Positions 44,912-55,713 of a stretch of DNA of 64,000 bases are shown piece by piece. The DNA lies in the NCBI RefSeq assembly GCF_902813185.1, contig NZ_LR778301.1, positions 3,514,001 to 3,578,000 of the forward strand. Direction: 5' to 3'. Position numbers and translations under genes: made by a program. Positions within the stretch are counted from its first letter, which is position 1, and each line of letters opens with the position of its first letter. Below the pieces are notes generated by a model. The model was not told where the DNA came from, ran no database searches, and saw only the letters and a list, made by a program, of their open reading frames with translations. The DNA is from Denitratisoma oestradiolicum. Lineage in GTDB: Bacteria > Pseudomonadota > Gammaproteobacteria > Burkholderiales > Rhodocyclaceae.

Positions 44912-46327
44912 GTGACTGCCGTGCAAGACTACGTAATCGCCGACCTGGGCCTGGCCGACTGGGGCCGCAAGGAAATCCGCATCGCGGAAACCGAGATGCC
45001 CGGCCTCATGGCCATCCGTGAGGAATTCGCCAAGAGCCAGCCCCTGAAGGGCGCCCGCATCACCGGGTCGCTGCACATGACCATCCAGACCGCGGTTCTG
45101 ATCGAGACCCTGGTGGCCCTCGGCGCCCAGGTGCGCTGGGCTTCCTGCAACATTTTCTCGACCCAGGATCACGCCGCCGCCGCCATCGCCAAGGACGGCA
45201 TCGCCGTCTTTGCCGTCAAGGGCGAAAGCCTCACCGATTACTGGGACTACACCCACCGCATCTTCGAGTGGCCCGATGGCGGCAATGGTGAAAAAGTCTA
45301 TAGCAACATGATCCTCGATGACGGCGGCGACGCCACCCTGCTGCTGCACCTGGGTGCCCGGGCCGAGCAGGACATCTCGGTGCTGGCCAAGCCCGGCTCC
45401 GAAGAAGAGACCATTCTCTTCGCCAGCATCAAGGCCAAGCTGGCCAGCGACAAGACCTGGTATTCCACCCGCCTGGCCCAGATCAAGGGCGTCACCGAGG
45501 AAACCACCACCGGGGTCCATCGCCTGTACCAGATGCACCAGCGGGGCGAACTCAAGTTCCCCGCCATCAACGTCAACGACTCGGTCACCAAGTCCAAGTT
45601 CGACAACCTTTACGGCTGCCGCGAATCCCTGGTGGACGGCATCAAGCGCGCCACCGACGTGATGATCGCCGGCAAAATCGCCGTGGTCTGCGGCTACGGC
45701 GATGTGGGCAAAGGCTCGGCCCAGGCCCTGCGCGCCCTCTCCGCCCAGGTCTGGGTCACCGAGATCGACCCGATCTGCGCCCTCCAGGCCGCCATGGAAG
45801 GCTATCGCGTGGTCACCATGGAATACGCCGCCGACAAGGCCGACATCTATGTCACCACCACCGGCAACTTCCACGTCATCACCCATGAGCACATGGTGCA
45901 GATGAAGAACAACGCCATCGTCTGCAACATCGGCCACTTCGACAACGAAATCGATGTCGCTTCCCTGGAAAAGTACCAGTGGGAAGAAATCAAACCCCAG
46001 GTGGACCACGTCATCTTCCCTGATGGCAAGCGCATCATCCTGCTGGCCAAGGGGCGGCTGGTGAACCTCGGTTGCGGCACCGGCCATCCGTCCTATGTGA
46101 TGTCCTCCAGCTTCGCCAATCAGACCATCGCCCAGATCGAGTTGTTCACCAAGACCGCCGAGTATCCGGTGGGCGTTTATACGCTGCCCAAGCATCTGGA
46201 CGAAAAGGTGGCCCGCCTGCAGTTGAAGACGCTCAACGTGCAACTCACCGAGCTGACCGATCAGCAGGCAGCCTACATCGGGGTGCCCAAGCACGGTCCC
46301 TACAAGACCGACCACTACCGCTACTGA
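44912..46327 (+). CDS. ahcY: S-adenosylhomocysteine hydrolase AhcY
   Basis: AhcY cleaves SAH to adenosine and homocysteine, closing the SAM cycle. I start at the GTG at 44912 (AAGGAGA eight bases upstream; [20 protein letters not shown]), giving 471 residues, the usual proteobacterial length. Conserved parts are [20 protein letters not shown], the NAD site [28 protein letters not shown] and the C-terminal [11 protein letters not shown]. It is controlled by the SAH riboswitch upstream and followed by tlyA and metF. Confidence 0.98.
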   Translation: MTAVQDYVIADLGLADWGRKEIRIAETEMPGLMAIREEFAKSQPLKGARITGSLHMTIQTAVLIETLVALGAQVRWASCNIFSTQDHAAAAIAKDGIAVFAVKGESLTDYWDYTHRIFEWPDGGNGEKVYSNMILDDGGDATLLLHLGARAEQDISVLAKPGSEEETILFASIKAKLASDKTWYSTRLAQIKGVTEETTTGVHRLYQMHQRGELKFPAINVNDSVTKSKFDNLYGCRESLVDGIKRATDVMIAGKIAVVCGYGDVGKGSAQALRALSAQVWVTEIDPICALQAAMEGYRVVTMEYAADKADIYVTTTGNFHVITHEHMVQMKNNAIVCNIGHFDNEIDVASLEKYQWEEIKPQVDHVIFPDGKRIILLAKGRLVNLGCGTGHPSYVMSSSFANQTIAQIELFTKTAEYPVGVYTLPKHLDEKVARLQLKTLNVQLTELTDQQAAYIGVPKHGPYKTDHYRY

Positions 46328-46442
46328 ACTGTAGCAACATGCCCCCCTCCACCCTCCCCGTCCCGAGCGCAGCGAACATCTCAGTCACCTCCCGACTGGG
46401 AGGGGGGGGGCATTACCCGTCATGGACATGGAGCGAAGCACC
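46328..46442. other. ahcY-tlyA spacer with C/G-rich inverted blocks
   Basis: The spacer holds a pyrimidine-rich block (ccccctccaccctcccc) and an opposing G-rich block, with CCTCCC-gact-GGGAGG inside and GAGCGCAGCGAAC nearby. It resembles the dispersed intergenic repeats at 15951 and 60395 in style, but I could not align it well enough to assign it to either family. Confidence 0.35.
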
Positions 46443-47309
46443 ATGTCCATGAATTCCTTCCACGCCCGGACACCGAAGCGCAAACCGCCTCAGCATGAGC
46501 GGGGGCCGGGACCGGCGGCGCTGCCGCCGCAGCCCCACGGCGACATGATCCGGGCCGACGCCTGGCTGGTGGCTCATGGTCTGGCCCCGTCCCGCACGGC
46601 GGCCCAGCGCATGATCGAGGCCGGGCGGGTTACCTGGCAGGGCAAGCAGGGCGTGGAGACCCTCAGTAAACCTTCCCACCTGTTGCCGGAAAGTGCCGAG
46701 GTAAGCGTGGCGGCGGACGACGCGGACCGCTACGTCTCCCGGGGCGGGCTGAAGCTGGCCGGAGCCCTGGCGGCCAGCGGTATCGACATGAAGGGACTCA
46801 TCTGCCTGGACCTGGGCCAGAGCACGGGGGGCTTTTCCGACTGCCTGCTCCAGGCCGGGGCAGCCCGGGTGATCGGCGTGGATGTGGGTCACGACCAGTT
46901 GCATCCTCGCCTACGGTCCCATCCTCGGCTCACCAGCATCGAAGGCCTCAATGCCCGTGTCCTGGATCGGGCGTCCCTGGCGGAACACCTGCCCCCCGAA
47001 GGTTTTGATCTGATCGTGGGCGATCTGTCCTTCATCTCCCTAACCCTGGTGCTCCCCGCTTTGCCGGTGCTGCTGGCGCCCCGGGGCAACATGCTGCTAC
47101 TGGTCAAGCCTCAATTCGAGGTGGGTCCGGAGCATGTCGGCAAGGGCGGTATCGTCCGCGACGCCTCTCTCTATCTGCAAGTGGAGGCCCGGCTGAAGGC
47201 CGCCGCCCAGGCTGCCGGACTGAAGGTAAGGGGCTGGTTCGACAGCCCCATCGCCGGCGGCGACGGCAATCGTGAATTCTTTTTATGGACATGCCATGAG
47301 CAAGCCTGA
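46443..47309 (+). CDS. tlyA: TlyA-family rRNA methyltransferase / S4-domain protein
   Basis: TlyA-type proteins combine an S4 RNA-binding domain with an FtsJ-like methyltransferase and are often labelled hemolysin A; the tested members methylate rRNA 2'-O sites. The product has the S4 domain from RADAWLVAHGLAPSRTAAQR and the SAM site LDLGQSTGGFSDCLLQAGA, then GDLSFISLTLVLPALP and LLVKPQFEVG. ATG 46443 has GGAGCGAAG upstream; ATG 46545 would begin at the S4 domain. It overlaps metF by 14 bases, so a SAM user sits in the SAM-cycle operon. Confidence 0.88.
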   Translation: MSMNSFHARTPKRKPPQHERGPGPAALPPQPHGDMIRADAWLVAHGLAPSRTAAQRMIEAGRVTWQGKQGVETLSKPSHLLPESAEVSVAADDADRYVSRGGLKLAGALAASGIDMKGLICLDLGQSTGGFSDCLLQAGAARVIGVDVGHDQLHPRLRSHPRLTSIEGLNARVLDRASLAEHLPPEGFDLIVGDLSFISLTLVLPALPVLLAPRGNMLLLVKPQFEVGPEHVGKGGIVRDASLYLQVEARLKAAAQAAGLKVRGWFDSPIAGGDGNREFFLWTCHEQA

Positions 47310-48126
47310 ACTTTCCATCGAATTCTTCCCCCCCCAGACCCCCGAGGGCGCCATCAAGCTGCGGGATGCCCGGGCACGGCTGGCAGAGCTGAAACCTGCT
47401 TTCTTTTCCGTCACCTTCGGCGCAGGAGGCTCCACCCAGGAGCGAACCCTGGATGTTGTGCTGGAGATCCAGCAAGAAGGCCACCAGGCCGCGCCCCACC
47501 TCTCCTGCGTCGGTTCCACCAAGAGCAAGATCCGCGACATCCTGCACCGCTACCAGGCCGCCGGCATCCGCCGCATCGTCGCCCTGCGCGGTGACCTGCC
47601 CTCGGGCATGGCCCACCCGGGGGAACTCCGCTACGCCAACGAACTGGTGGAATTCATCCGTCAGGAGACCGGCGACTGCTTTCAGATCGAGGTGGCGGCC
47701 TATCCCGAGTGGCACCCCCAGGCCCGGAGCGCCCAGGATGACTTGAAGAACTTCAAGCGCAAGGTGGAGGCCGGCGCCAATGCCGCCATCACCCAGTTCT
47801 TCTACAACGCTGACGCCTACGAGCATTTTGTCAATGAAGTCCGCGCCCTGGGCATCACCATCCCCATCGTGCCCGGCATCATGCCCATCGGCAGTTTCAG
47901 CAAGCTCTCCCGCTTCGCCGATGCCTGCGGCGCCGAGATTCCCCGCTGGATGCGGCGCAAGTTCGAGGGCTACGGCGACGATGCAGAATCCATCCGCGCC
48001 TTTGGTCTCGACGTGGTGACGGAGCTTTGCCAGCGTCTGCTGGACCGGGGCGCCCCCGGCCTGCATTTCTATTCCCTCAACCAGTCCGAACTGACCACCG
48101 AGATCGTCCGGCGCCTGAGGATTTGA
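47296..48126 (+). CDS. metF: Methylenetetrahydrofolate reductase MetF
   Basis: MetF reduces 5,10-methylene-THF to 5-methyl-THF for methionine synthesis, using FAD. The ATG at 47296 gives 276 residues starting MSKPELSIEFFPPQTPEGAI, the family start. Other conserved parts are FFSVTFGAGGSTQERTLDVV, HLSCVG, RYQAAGIRRIVALRGD and PGIMPIGSFSKLSRFADACG. Length is near E. coli MetF (296). It overlaps tlyA and completes the metK-ahcY-metF set. Confidence 0.97.
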   Translation: MSKPELSIEFFPPQTPEGAIKLRDARARLAELKPAFFSVTFGAGGSTQERTLDVVLEIQQEGHQAAPHLSCVGSTKSKIRDILHRYQAAGIRRIVALRGDLPSGMAHPGELRYANELVEFIRQETGDCFQIEVAAYPEWHPQARSAQDDLKNFKRKVEAGANAAITQFFYNADAYEHFVNEVRALGITIPIVPGIMPIGSFSKLSRFADACGAEIPRWMRRKFEGYGDDAESIRAFGLDVVTELCQRLLDRGAPGLHFYSLNQSELTTEIVRRLRI

Positions 48127-48192
48127 GGGGCGTCACACCATCCCTGTGCTAGAAAGAAGTGTCGTCCTTTCCAGCCCCAAGGGAGGTGTGCC

Positions 48193-48402
48193 ATGTCGGA
48201 CCATGTCTATAAAGTCATCGAGGTCACCGGATCCTCCAAGCTGGGGATCGAGGACGCCGTCAAGAACGCCATCGCCCGGGCCGACAAGACCCTGCACAAT
48301 CTGCGCTGGTTCGAGGTGACGGAGACCCGGGGCTGGATCGAGAACGGCCACATCGGCCACTGGCAGGTGAGCCTGAAGGTGGGACTGCTGCTCGACGAGT
48401 AG
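48193..48402 (+). CDS. Dodecin-family flavin-binding protein
   Basis: Dodecins are 12-subunit cages that store or buffer flavins. The 69-residue product [20 protein letters not shown]... has the beta-alpha-beta-beta pattern, with the helix [17 protein letters not shown] and the conserved flavin-stacking Trp in [13 protein letters not shown], and ends VGLLLDE. The AAGGGAGGTG ribosome-binding site is strong. Its position after metF, a flavoenzyme gene, may be coincidental. Confidence 0.92.
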   Translation: MSDHVYKVIEVTGSSKLGIEDAVKNAIARADKTLHNLRWFEVTETRGWIENGHIGHWQVSLKVGLLLDE

Positions 48403-48410
48403 GCGCCGTT

Positions 48411-49316
48411 TCAACCAGGCCGGCTGACCCGCAGGATGCCCGCTACCACCAGGGCGGCGCCGGCCAGCTGCCAGAGCGAAATGCTTTCTCCCAGCACCCA
48501 CCAGCCCATACCAATGGTCAGCAAGGGCCCCAGGGTGCCGATCAGGGCCGCCCGACCGCTGCCGATGCGACGGATCGCCGCCGACTGGGCGAACACCGGG
48601 AATACCGTGGATAACAGGGCCATCGCCAGGGCGTAGCCATAGACCGGCAGGGGCTGAACCAGGGCAGAGACGGGCTGGGCGATGAAAAAATGCACCAGGG
48701 TCGCCAGGCCCGACACCGCCAGGGCCAAAGCGGTAAACCGACTGGCCCCCAGGAGCGGTATCAGCCGCCCGCTGCCGGACAGATAAAGGGCATAGCTGAT
48801 GGAAGACAGCATCACGAAGCCTGCTCCCACCCAGACCGCGGCCTGATCGGTGCTGGCCTGCAGATCATGGGCAAAGGCGGCGCCTATGCCCAGATAGCAC
48901 AGTACCAGGGCGCCGATCTCGCGCCGCCCCACGGCCTGACCGAAAAAGACTGCGCCGATCAGCAGGGTCAGGGTCGGATAGGTGAACAGGATCAAGCGTT
49001 CCAGACCCGCCGAGATGTAGCGCAGACCGATGAAGTCAAAAATACTGGCGCAGTAGTACCCCAGCAGGCCCATGACCAGCACCCCCAGCCACTGCCGTGC
49101 GTTCAGGGATGCCGAGTTGCGACTCTCCCGCAGGGCAACGAACAGGAAGAAGGGCAGGGCGAAACCCATACGCAGGGCCAGCAGGGTGATCGGCGCCACC
49201 GGCTGGGCCTGGGGCTCGGCATAGGCCAGCTTGACCAGAATCGCCTTCATGGAAAAGCCGAAGGCCGCCAGCACGGCCAGCCAGACGCCGGCCCGGTAGG
49301 ACTTGCTGGTCACCAT
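48411..49316 (-). CDS. DMT-superfamily (EamA) transporter
   Basis: This is a 301-residue inner-membrane protein with about ten transmembrane helices in two EamA repeats (about 12-145 and 160-295). It shows the usual GxxFxxxxxxxK start (AAFGFSMKAILVKLAYA) and a closing helix WQLAGAALVVAGILRVSRPG. Substrates of the family include amino acids and metabolites; nothing here decides which. It is eight bases downstream of the HerA-like gene on the same strand. Confidence 0.88.
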   Translation of the reverse strand: MVTSKSYRAGVWLAVLAAFGFSMKAILVKLAYAEPQAQPVAPITLLALRMGFALPFFLFVALRESRNSASLNARQWLGVLVMGLLGYYCASIFDFIGLRYISAGLERLILFTYPTLTLLIGAVFFGQAVGRREIGALVLCYLGIGAAFAHDLQASTDQAAVWVGAGFVMLSSISYALYLSGSGRLIPLLGASRFTALALAVSGLATLVHFFIAQPVSALVQPLPVYGYALAMALLSTVFPVFAQSAAIRRIGSGRAALIGTLGPLLTIGMGWWVLGESISLWQLAGAALVVAGILRVSRPG

Positions 49317-49324
49317 TGCCCCGT

Positions 49325-50821
49325 TCAGCGGCGCCGGCCGCCCAGGATGGAACCCAGCACGCCGCGAATGATTTCCCGCCCCACCTGGGAGCCGATGGCC
49401 CGGGCGGCACTCTTGGCGGCCGACTCCAGAATCGACTCGCCCCGGCCGCTATGGCCGCCCCCGCCCAGCAGATCGCCCAGCATGCCGCCCAGGCCACCGG
49501 AGGAAGAACTCGACGCAGCAGGCGGGGAGGAGGGGCCACTCGACTGGGCCGATCCCTTCAGCCGCTCGTAGGCCGACTCCCGATCCTGGGTCTGTTCATA
49601 GTGGCCGTAGAGCAAGGAGCCCTTGATCAGGGTATCCCTCTCCACTGCGCTCAGCGGCCCAATGCGGGAAGCCGGCGGCAGCACCCATGCCCGCTCCACC
49701 ACGGTGGGCGTGCCCCGGGCGTCGAGGAAGGACACCAGGGCCTCCCCCACCCCCAGTTCGGTGATGGCGGCGGCCGCATCAAAAGCCGGATTGGCCCGCA
49801 GGGTTTCGGCGGCCGCCTTCACCGCCTTCTGGTCCCGGGGAGTAAAGGCCCGCAGGGCATGCTGGACCCGGTTGCCCAACTGCCCCAGCACCGCATCCGG
49901 CACATCCAGGGGATTCTGGGTGACGAAATAGACCCCCACTCCCTTGGAGCGGATCAGGCGCACCACCTGCTCCACCTTTTCCAGCAGGGCGGCAGGCGCC
50001 TCATTGAACAGCAGATGAGCCTCGTCGAAAAAGAACACCAGCTTGGGCTTTTCCAGGTCCCCCGCCTCCGGCAATTGCTCGAACAGTTCGGCCAGCAGCC
50101 AGAGCAGGAAGGTGGAATAAAGCCGGGGGGCATTCATCAACTGCTCGCCCGCCAGGATGTTGATCACCCCCCGTCCGTCCCCATCGGTTTGCATCAGGTC
50201 GGCGATATCCAGCATGGGTTCGCCGAAGAACTTCCCGCCTCCCTGCTCCTCCAGTCCCAGCAGCCCCCGCTGGATGGCGCCGATGGAGGCAGCGGAAACA
50301 TTGCCGTATTCGGTCTTGAACTCGGCCGCATGCTCGCCCACGTACTGCACCATGGCCCGCAGATCCTTCAGGTCCAGCAATAACAGGCCCTGGTCGTCGG
50401 CGATGCGGAACACCAGTTGCAGCACACCGGCCTGAGTATCGTTGAGATTCAGCAGCCGCCCCAACAGCAAGGGCCCCATGTCGGAAACCGTGGCCCGCAC
50501 CGGATGGCCCGTCGTACCATGAATATCCCAGAACACCACCGAATTGGCCCGGGCTTGCCAGTCCGTCACGCCGAGCTGCTCCAGCCGCGCCTTCAGTTTG
50601 TCGCTGGCCAAGCCGACAGCCCCCAGCCCCGACAGGTCGCCTTTCACGTCGGCCATGAACACCGGCACCCCGGCCGCCGAGAGCTGTTCGGCCAGGCGTT
50701 GCAGCGTGACGGTCTTGCCCGTGCCGGTGGCGCCGGTGATCAGGCCATGACGATTGGCCAGGGCGGGCAGCAGGGAGAGTTCGACATTGCCACAACGGGC
50801 AACAGGCAGGGGAGCGGTCAT
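49325..50821 (-). CDS. HerA-like ATPase of the DUF853 (YjgR) family
   Basis: The ATG at 50821 gives 498 residues starting [20 protein letters not shown]; the frame stays open upstream but there it lies antisense to yebC. Walker A is [17 protein letters not shown] at about 30, Walker B is [13 protein letters not shown], and the tail is Gly/Ser-rich ending LGGRRR. The family is widespread and poorly characterised; it is related to HerA/FtsK translocases, but a DNA role for this protein is not shown. It diverges from yebC across 69 bases. Confidence 0.88.
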   Translation of the reverse strand: MTAPLPVARCGNVELSLLPALANRHGLITGATGTGKTVTLQRLAEQLSAAGVPVFMADVKGDLSGLGAVGLASDKLKARLEQLGVTDWQARANSVVFWDIHGTTGHPVRATVSDMGPLLLGRLLNLNDTQAGVLQLVFRIADDQGLLLLDLKDLRAMVQYVGEHAAEFKTEYGNVSAASIGAIQRGLLGLEEQGGGKFFGEPMLDIADLMQTDGDGRGVINILAGEQLMNAPRLYSTFLLWLLAELFEQLPEAGDLEKPKLVFFFDEAHLLFNEAPAALLEKVEQVVRLIRSKGVGVYFVTQNPLDVPDAVLGQLGNRVQHALRAFTPRDQKAVKAAAETLRANPAFDAAAAITELGVGEALVSFLDARGTPTVVERAWVLPPASRIGPLSAVERDTLIKGSLLYGHYEQTQDRESAYERLKGSAQSSGPSSPPAASSSSSGGLGGMLGDLLGGGGHSGRGESILESAAKSAARAIGSQVGREIIRGVLGSILGGRRR

Positions 50822-50890
50822 GGCGGTAGCGGGCCCGTGTAAAATCCGCTCCGATTCTAGCAACGCCCACTCACAAGCAAAGGACTCACC

Positions 50891-51616
50891 ATGGCCGGAC
50901 ATAGTAAATGGGCCAATATCCAGCACCGCAAGGGCCGTCAGGATGCCAAGCGGGGCAAGGTCTTCACCAAGCTGATCAAGGAAATCACCGTCGCGGCCAA
51001 GATGGGCGGGGGCGATGTAAATGCCAACCCGCGCCTGCGCCTGGCCATCGACAAGGCCAAGGCCCAGAGCCTGCCGAAGGACAACATCGAAAACGCCATC
51101 AAGCGGGGCACCGGCCAGCTCGAAGGCGTCTCGTATGAGGAAATTCGCTACGAGGGCTATGGCATCAACGGCGCCGCCGTGATGGTCGACTGCCTCACCG
51201 ACAACAAGGTGCGTACCGTGGCCGAAGTGCGCCACGCCTTCGCCAAGCACGGCGGCAACATGGGTACCGACGGCAGCGTCGCCTTCCTGTTCACCCACTG
51301 TGGCCAGATGCTGTTCGCACCGGGCACCGACGAAACCACGCTGATGGATGCCGCCATCGAGGCCGGCGCCGACGACGTGGTGACCAACGAGGATGGCTCG
51401 ATCGAGGTAATCACCCCGCCCCACGACTTCAGCACGGTCAAGGATGCGCTGGAGAAGGCCGGCTTCACGCCCGAGTTCGGCGAAGTAACAATGAAAGCGC
51501 AGAACGAAACCGAGTTCAGCGGCGAAGATGCACTCAAGATGCAGAAGCTGCTCGACGCGCTGGAATCCCTCGACGATGTGCAGGAGGTCTACACCACGGC
51601 GGTGATCGACGAGTGA
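50891..51616 (+). CDS. yebC: YebC/PmpR-family protein
   Basis: YebC proteins act as transcription regulators or, by more recent work, assist ribosomes on proline-rich stretches. The 241-residue product [20 protein letters not shown] has the diagnostic N terminus, then [20 protein letters not shown], and a C-terminal ferredoxin-like half. It commonly precedes ruvC in proteobacteria, as here, although a family 1 repeat is inserted between the two. Confidence 0.96.
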   Translation: MAGHSKWANIQHRKGRQDAKRGKVFTKLIKEITVAAKMGGGDVNANPRLRLAIDKAKAQSLPKDNIENAIKRGTGQLEGVSYEEIRYEGYGINGAAVMVDCLTDNKVRTVAEVRHAFAKHGGNMGTDGSVAFLFTHCGQMLFAPGTDETTLMDAAIEAGADDVVTNEDGSIEVITPPHDFSTVKDALEKAGFTPEFGEVTMKAQNETEFSGEDALKMQKLLDALESLDDVQEVYTTAVIDE

Positions 51617-51618
51617 GA

Positions 51619-51794
51619 ATGCTCTCCCCCCTTCTCCCCCCTCCGGGGGGTTCGAGTCGGCTCGCTACGCTCGAATGTTTGGGGGCACTCCGTAGCAACA
51701 CCGAGGGCTTGCGGCTGGCGCCGCGTGCCGCTTTTCCTTGTCCCGCAGGGATTTCCTTCGGTCAGGGCGGCCCGGCGGAAAAGCTGGTTTTTCA
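51619..51794. repeat. Dispersed intergenic repeat, family 1, copy B
   Basis: This copy fills the yebC-ruvC gap and aligns without gaps over most of its length with copy A in the fliQ-fliR gap. Read on the minus strand, both copies keep one open frame of about 50 codons (KNQLFR.A.L.EGNPCGTRK and onward). Most differences change the amino acid, so a non-coding or mobile element is likelier than a gene. A further C/G stem (cccccctccggggg) follows at 51818-51832. Confidence 0.8.
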
Positions 51795-51857
51795 CGCCGG
51801 AGCGCTCTTCCCCTTCGCCCCCCTCCGGGGGATGCGGATCGGCTGACCTGAGCGTCG

Positions 51858-52394
51858 ATGAGCGGAACGGCGCTGCGTATCCTCGGCATCGACCCCGGAC
51901 TCCGTGTCACGGGGTTCGGCGTCATCGACAAGGTGGGCAACAAGCTGGGCTATGTCAGCAGCGGCTGCATCCGCACCGACGACAAGACCAGCCTGCCAGA
52001 GCGGATCCGAACCATCCTCGACGGCCTGGCCGAGGTAATCGCCGCTCACCGGCCCCATGAGGCGGCGGTGGAAATTGTCTTCGTCAACGTCAATCCCCAG
52101 TCCACCCTGCTGCTGGGCCAGGCTCGGGGGGCGGCCATCGCCGCCCTGGTCACGGCTGACCTGCAAGTGGCCGAGTACACCGCCCTTCAGGTCAAGCAGG
52201 CCGTGGTGGGCCACGGCAAGGCCGCCAAGGAACAGGTGCAGCAGATGGTGCGGCGCCTGCTCTCCCTGCCCGGCGACCCCTCCCCCGACGCAGCCGACGC
52301 CCTGGCCTGCGCCATTTGCCACGCCCACGGTGGCCAGGGCCTGGGTGCCCTGTCCACCCGGGGCTATCGGGTCCGCAACGGGCGACTGGTATGA
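51858..52394 (+). CDS. ruvC: Holliday junction resolvase RuvC
   Basis: RuvC cuts Holliday junctions during recombination repair, guided by RuvAB. The 178-residue product has [15 protein letters not shown] (first catalytic Asp, about 12), [20 protein letters not shown] (catalytic Glu) and the C-terminal [14 protein letters not shown] acidic pair. All four acidic residues look intact. Its stop overlaps the next start by four bases (ATGA, 52391-52394), coupling it to a glycosyltransferase rather than directly to ruvA. Confidence 0.97.
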   Translation: MSGTALRILGIDPGLRVTGFGVIDKVGNKLGYVSSGCIRTDDKTSLPERIRTILDGLAEVIAAHRPHEAAVEIVFVNVNPQSTLLLGQARGAAIAALVTADLQVAEYTALQVKQAVVGHGKAAKEQVQQMVRRLLSLPGDPSPDAADALACAICHAHGGQGLGALSTRGYRVRNGRLV

Positions 52395-53650
52395 GTCGGC
52401 GGCAACCGGCCCGGACGCCTCGGAACACCGGATCGGCCAAGGGCGCCAAGCTTTTTTATGCCTGGGAGTTTGGGGCTGGCTTGGGCCACATCGGCCCCTT
52501 CCTGCCCCTGGCCCGAGCCCTGCGGGAGCGGGGCCACCAGGTCCATTGGGCCATCACCCAGACCGGCCCGGGCGCTCAGGTACTGGATACCGAAGGCTTC
52601 ACCTGGCTCCAGGCACCCAACCTGCCCGAGCGGGTCCGGCCGGGGCCGCCCCTGAGCTACGCCGACATCCTGCTGCGCTATGGCTACGGGAACCAGAACG
52701 ATCTGCTGGGACTGGTGGTGGCCTGGCGGGAATTGATGCGTCTCACAGGCACCCAACTGGTGCTGGCGGACCACGCCCCCACGGCAGTGCTGGCGGCTCG
52801 ATCCCTGGGCTTGCCGGTGATGCTGTTTTCCAACGGTTTCACGGTTCCTCCCCGGCTGCATCCGTTGCCTGCCCTGCGCCCCTGGCAGCCGGTACCGGAG
52901 GAGCAGTTGCTGGCCCTGGAAAAAGAGGCCCTGGATACGGTAAATGCCATTCAGGCCCACTTCGATCAGCCATCCTTCTCAGCCCTGTGGCAGATATTCG
53001 ACGTGGCGGAAGAGGCTCTGCTCACCTATCCGGAACTGGACCATTACGAATGCCGGGGCGATGCCTACTACTGGGGGTGCCTGCCCAACGCCGCCATCGG
53101 GGTGCCGCCCCCCTGGCCACCCCAGACCGGCCCCCGTCTGTTCGCCTACCTGAGGCCCGAGATGCCCCATGCCGAGGCAGTGCTTTCGGCTCTACACAGC
53201 CTGGGACTGCCAACAGTGATCTATTTCCCAGGCTTGTCGACCGCAGCCCGACAACGGTTCGATGCACCCCACCTGGCCTTCGCTGATAGTCCTGTGGACT
53301 TGCACCGGGCTGCCGCCGAGGCGGATGTCGCCATTACCTATTCCAGCCTGGCCACGGCCACGGGTTTCCTGCTGGCCGGCAAGCCCCTGCTGCTGCTGCC
53401 CTTTCACCTGGAGCAGTTTCTGCTGGCACGCCGCATCGCAGACCTGGGTGCGGCCCTGCTGGTCAACCCGGAGCAAACCGTGGGAGACCTGGGACCCGCC
53501 ATCCTCACGCTCTTGAACGAACCCGGCCATGCCGCCCAGGCCCGGGCCTTCGCCACCCGTTATGCGGCCTTCTCCCAGGAACAGGTAGCGCATAACCTGG
53601 TGCGCCGCATCGAGAGTCTGGTCACGGGAAGCCCTGCCCATGAGCAATGA
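52391..53650 (+). CDS. UGT-like (GT1 family) glycosyltransferase inside the ruv operon
   Basis: The 419-residue product has a GT-B fold pattern. The N-terminal acceptor half starts [20 protein letters not shown] followed by [11 protein letters not shown], and the C-terminal donor half contains [20 protein letters not shown] then [18 protein letters not shown]. The usual HGG of UGT/MGT donors is replaced by TYSS, while the LLxGKPxLxxPxxxEQ part is retained. I class it with EryCIII/UGT-like proteins; sugar and acceptor are unknown. It is coupled to ruvC by ATGA and overlaps the UbiA gene by 11 bases, suggesting one pathway with that enzyme. Confidence 0.8.
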   Translation: MSRRQPARTPRNTGSAKGAKLFYAWEFGAGLGHIGPFLPLARALRERGHQVHWAITQTGPGAQVLDTEGFTWLQAPNLPERVRPGPPLSYADILLRYGYGNQNDLLGLVVAWRELMRLTGTQLVLADHAPTAVLAARSLGLPVMLFSNGFTVPPRLHPLPALRPWQPVPEEQLLALEKEALDTVNAIQAHFDQPSFSALWQIFDVAEEALLTYPELDHYECRGDAYYWGCLPNAAIGVPPPWPPQTGPRLFAYLRPEMPHAEAVLSALHSLGLPTVIYFPGLSTAARQRFDAPHLAFADSPVDLHRAAAEADVAITYSSLATATGFLLAGKPLLLLPFHLEQFLLARRIADLGAALLVNPEQTVGDLGPAILTLLNEPGHAAQARAFATRYAAFSQEQVAHNLVRRIESLVTGSPAHEQ

Positions 53651-54599
53651 ATTAGCCGACCCGGTGGAGCCCACGGTAGCCCTGCGGCAGGTGCCCCTGC
53701 AATGCTATTTCCTTGCCACCCGACCGGCCTTTCTGAGCGTCACCCTGGTCGCCGTGCTCATCGGTCTCGCCAGTGCCTTTCACGACCTGGGACGACTGGC
53801 GTCGATGACGGCCCTCGCCACCCTGATCCTTGCCCTGATGGCCCACGCCGCCGCCAATGTACTCAACGATTTCCATGATGCCGATAACGATGACGGCAAC
53901 CATGAACGCCTGTTCCCCTACACCGGGGGCAGCCGCTTCATTCAGAACGGGGTACTCAGCCGGGCCACCACCGGCCGCTTCGGCCACGGCCTGCTGGCAG
54001 CGGTGGTGCCCGCCGGCCTGGGGCTAGTCTGGCAGTCCGGGCCGGGGCTGTTGATCATCGGCCTGACCGGCCTCGTCGTGGGCTGGGCCTATTCGGCGCC
54101 GCCCCTGAAACTGGCCAGCCGGGGCCTGGGGGAACTGGCGGTGACCGCCGGCTGGCTGTTGGTGGTGGTCGGCACGGATTACGTGCAACGGAGTGGGTTC
54201 GCATCCCTCCCCCTGGTGGCCGGGCTGGGCTATGCCCTGCTGGTAGCCAACCTGCTCTACATCAACCAGTTTCCCGACCGCCTGGCCGACGCACGGGCCG
54301 GCAAGCGCACCCTGGTGGTTCGCCTCGGCCCGACTCGAGCCCGTTGGGGCTACGTCGCCCTGGCCTTGCTGGCCAACCTGTCCCTGCTGCTGGGTTTTAT
54401 CCTGGGCATGCTGCCGGCGATGGCCCTGTTGGCGCTGCTGGCCGTGCCCCTGTCCTGGCGCGCCGGGTGCCGCCTGTGGTCCAATGGAGAGCATCCCGAA
54501 CCCCTGGCACCCGCCATCAAACTGACCATCGCCGCCGCCCATGTCCATGGCCTGCTGCTGGCACTCTCCTTGTTGTTCATGAAAGGATTCTCCCTGTGA
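53640..54599 (+). CDS. UbiA-family prenyltransferase inside the ruv operon
   Basis: UbiA enzymes join an isoprenoid chain to an aromatic or lipid acceptor in the membrane. The 319-residue product has about eight to nine membrane helices. Both Asp-rich metal/diphosphate sites are present: NDFHDADND (76-84) and NQFPDRLAD (209-217); YSAPPLKL and the following helix are also typical. It looks more like the MenA/DHNA branch than UbiA of ubiquinone synthesis, but I see no other men gene. It is sandwiched between the glycosyltransferase and ruvA, with overlaps at both ends. Confidence 0.88.
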   Translation: MSNELADPVEPTVALRQVPLQCYFLATRPAFLSVTLVAVLIGLASAFHDLGRLASMTALATLILALMAHAAANVLNDFHDADNDDGNHERLFPYTGGSRFIQNGVLSRATTGRFGHGLLAAVVPAGLGLVWQSGPGLLIIGLTGLVVGWAYSAPPLKLASRGLGELAVTAGWLLVVVGTDYVQRSGFASLPLVAGLGYALLVANLLYINQFPDRLADARAGKRTLVVRLGPTRARWGYVALALLANLSLLLGFILGMLPAMALLALLAVPLSWRAGCRLWSNGEHPEPLAPAIKLTIAAAHVHGLLLALSLLFMKGFSL

Positions 54600-55186
54600 T
54601 CGGTCGCCTTACCGGACTCCTGCTGGAAAAAAATCCGCCCCAGGTCATCGTCGATGTCGGCGGCCTGGGCTACGAGGTGGATGTACCCATGAGCACCTTC
54701 TACAACCTGCCCAACGTAGGGGAACGGGTATCCCTCCACACCCACCTGGCGATCCGGGAGGACGGTCACTTTCTCTACGGGTTCCTTAACGAAGAAGAGC
54801 GGGCCGCCTTCCGCCAGTTGCTGAAGATCTCCGGCATCGGCGCCCGCACCGCCCTGTCCGTGCTCTCGGGTCTTTCGGTCCAGGAACTGGCCCAGGCCGT
54901 GGTTCTCCAGGAGGCCGGCCGGTTAGTGAAGATACCTGGCATAGGCAAAAAAACCGCCGAGCGCCTGCTCCTGGAACTAAGGGACAAGCTGCCCAAGACC
55001 CTCGGCACAGGCGGTATCGCCAGTACCGCCACGGCTGTACCCGATGCCGGCAGCGATATCCTCAACGCCCTGCTGGCCCTGGGCTACAACGAGCGGGAAG
55101 CCATGGGTGCCATGAAGCAATTACCGCCGGGGACCGATGTTTCCGACGGCATACGCCAGGCCCTGAAGCTCCTGTCCAAAGCATGA
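54596..55186 (+). CDS. ruvA: Holliday junction branch-migration protein RuvA
   Basis: RuvA tetramers bind Holliday junctions and load RuvB. The start is the GTG at 54596, overlapping the UbiA stop by four bases, giving 196 residues beginning [20 protein letters not shown]. It has an OB domain (about 1-62), helix-hairpin-helix motifs ([39 protein letters not shown]) and a C-terminal RuvB-contacting domain ([20 protein letters not shown]). Its stop overlaps the next gene by ATGA. Confidence 0.97.
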   Translation: MIGRLTGLLLEKNPPQVIVDVGGLGYEVDVPMSTFYNLPNVGERVSLHTHLAIREDGHFLYGFLNEEERAAFRQLLKISGIGARTALSVLSGLSVQELAQAVVLQEAGRLVKIPGIGKKTAERLLLELRDKLPKTLGTGGIASTATAVPDAGSDILNALLALGYNEREAMGAMKQLPPGTDVSDGIRQALKLLSKA

Positions 55187-55704
55187 GGCCCCTCCCCATG
55201 ACCATCGCCCCCCTGCCCCACTTCATCGAAACCGAAGCTCTCATCGACATGCCCATCGCCCAGGCCTGGGAAAAACTGCGGGACCTGTCCATCCCCCAGT
55301 ACTACGTACCCAGCCTGATCCGCACCACCTTCAACACCGAACAAAAGGAGGGAGTCGGCGCCAGCCGCAAGGTTCATATGAAGGACGACATGGTTCTGGA
55401 CGAGACTGTCATCGACTGGAACGAAAACCACGGCTTCACCATCCGGCTGCACCGGGGGGACAAGCCCCTGATGCCCTTGTGCAAGGAAGCCCATTTCCTC
55501 TATCGACTGGAAGATGCCGGGGGCGGCAAGACCCGCTTCCGTCCTGCCATGGCCTTCGCCATGGGCGCCGCTCCCATCGGCGATTTGTTCTTCACGCTGC
55601 TGGTGAAAAAGGCCATGATCCGCAATCTGCAAGCCGTCGCCATCGGGATGAAGCAGTTCTATGAAACCGGCAAATCGGCCAATCCGGACTTTGTAGGCGA
55701 GTAA
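55183..55704 (+). CDS. SRPBCC-superfamily (START/polyketide-cyclase-like) protein between ruvA and ruvB
   Basis: The 173-residue product has the helix-grip pattern: an opening strand [37 protein letters not shown], and a long C-terminal helix [26 protein letters not shown] folds form a deep cavity for hydrophobic ligands; some are enzymes. No catalytic residue can be assigned. It starts at the ruvA stop (ATGA) and ends nine bases before ruvB. With the UbiA and glycosyltransferase genes it makes three lipid/aromatic-type genes in one ruv operon. Confidence 0.75.
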   Translation: MRPLPMTIAPLPHFIETEALIDMPIAQAWEKLRDLSIPQYYVPSLIRTTFNTEQKEGVGASRKVHMKDDMVLDETVIDWNENHGFTIRLHRGDKPLMPLCKEAHFLYRLEDAGGGKTRFRPAMAFAMGAAPIGDLFFTLLVKKAMIRNLQAVAIGMKQFYETGKSANPDFVGE

Positions 55705-55713
55705 ACTGCGCGG

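Noticed and set aside
43109..46315. A 1068-codon open frame on the minus strand across receptor 2 and ahcY
   Set aside because: It is antisense to two well-supported genes, is rich in Gly/His/Asp low-complexity sequence expected from complementing GC-rich codons, and shows no domain.
50822..51424. Upstream extension of the HerA-like ATPase frame to 51424
   Set aside because: The added 200 residues are antisense to yebC; the ATG at 50821 gives the normal protein start.
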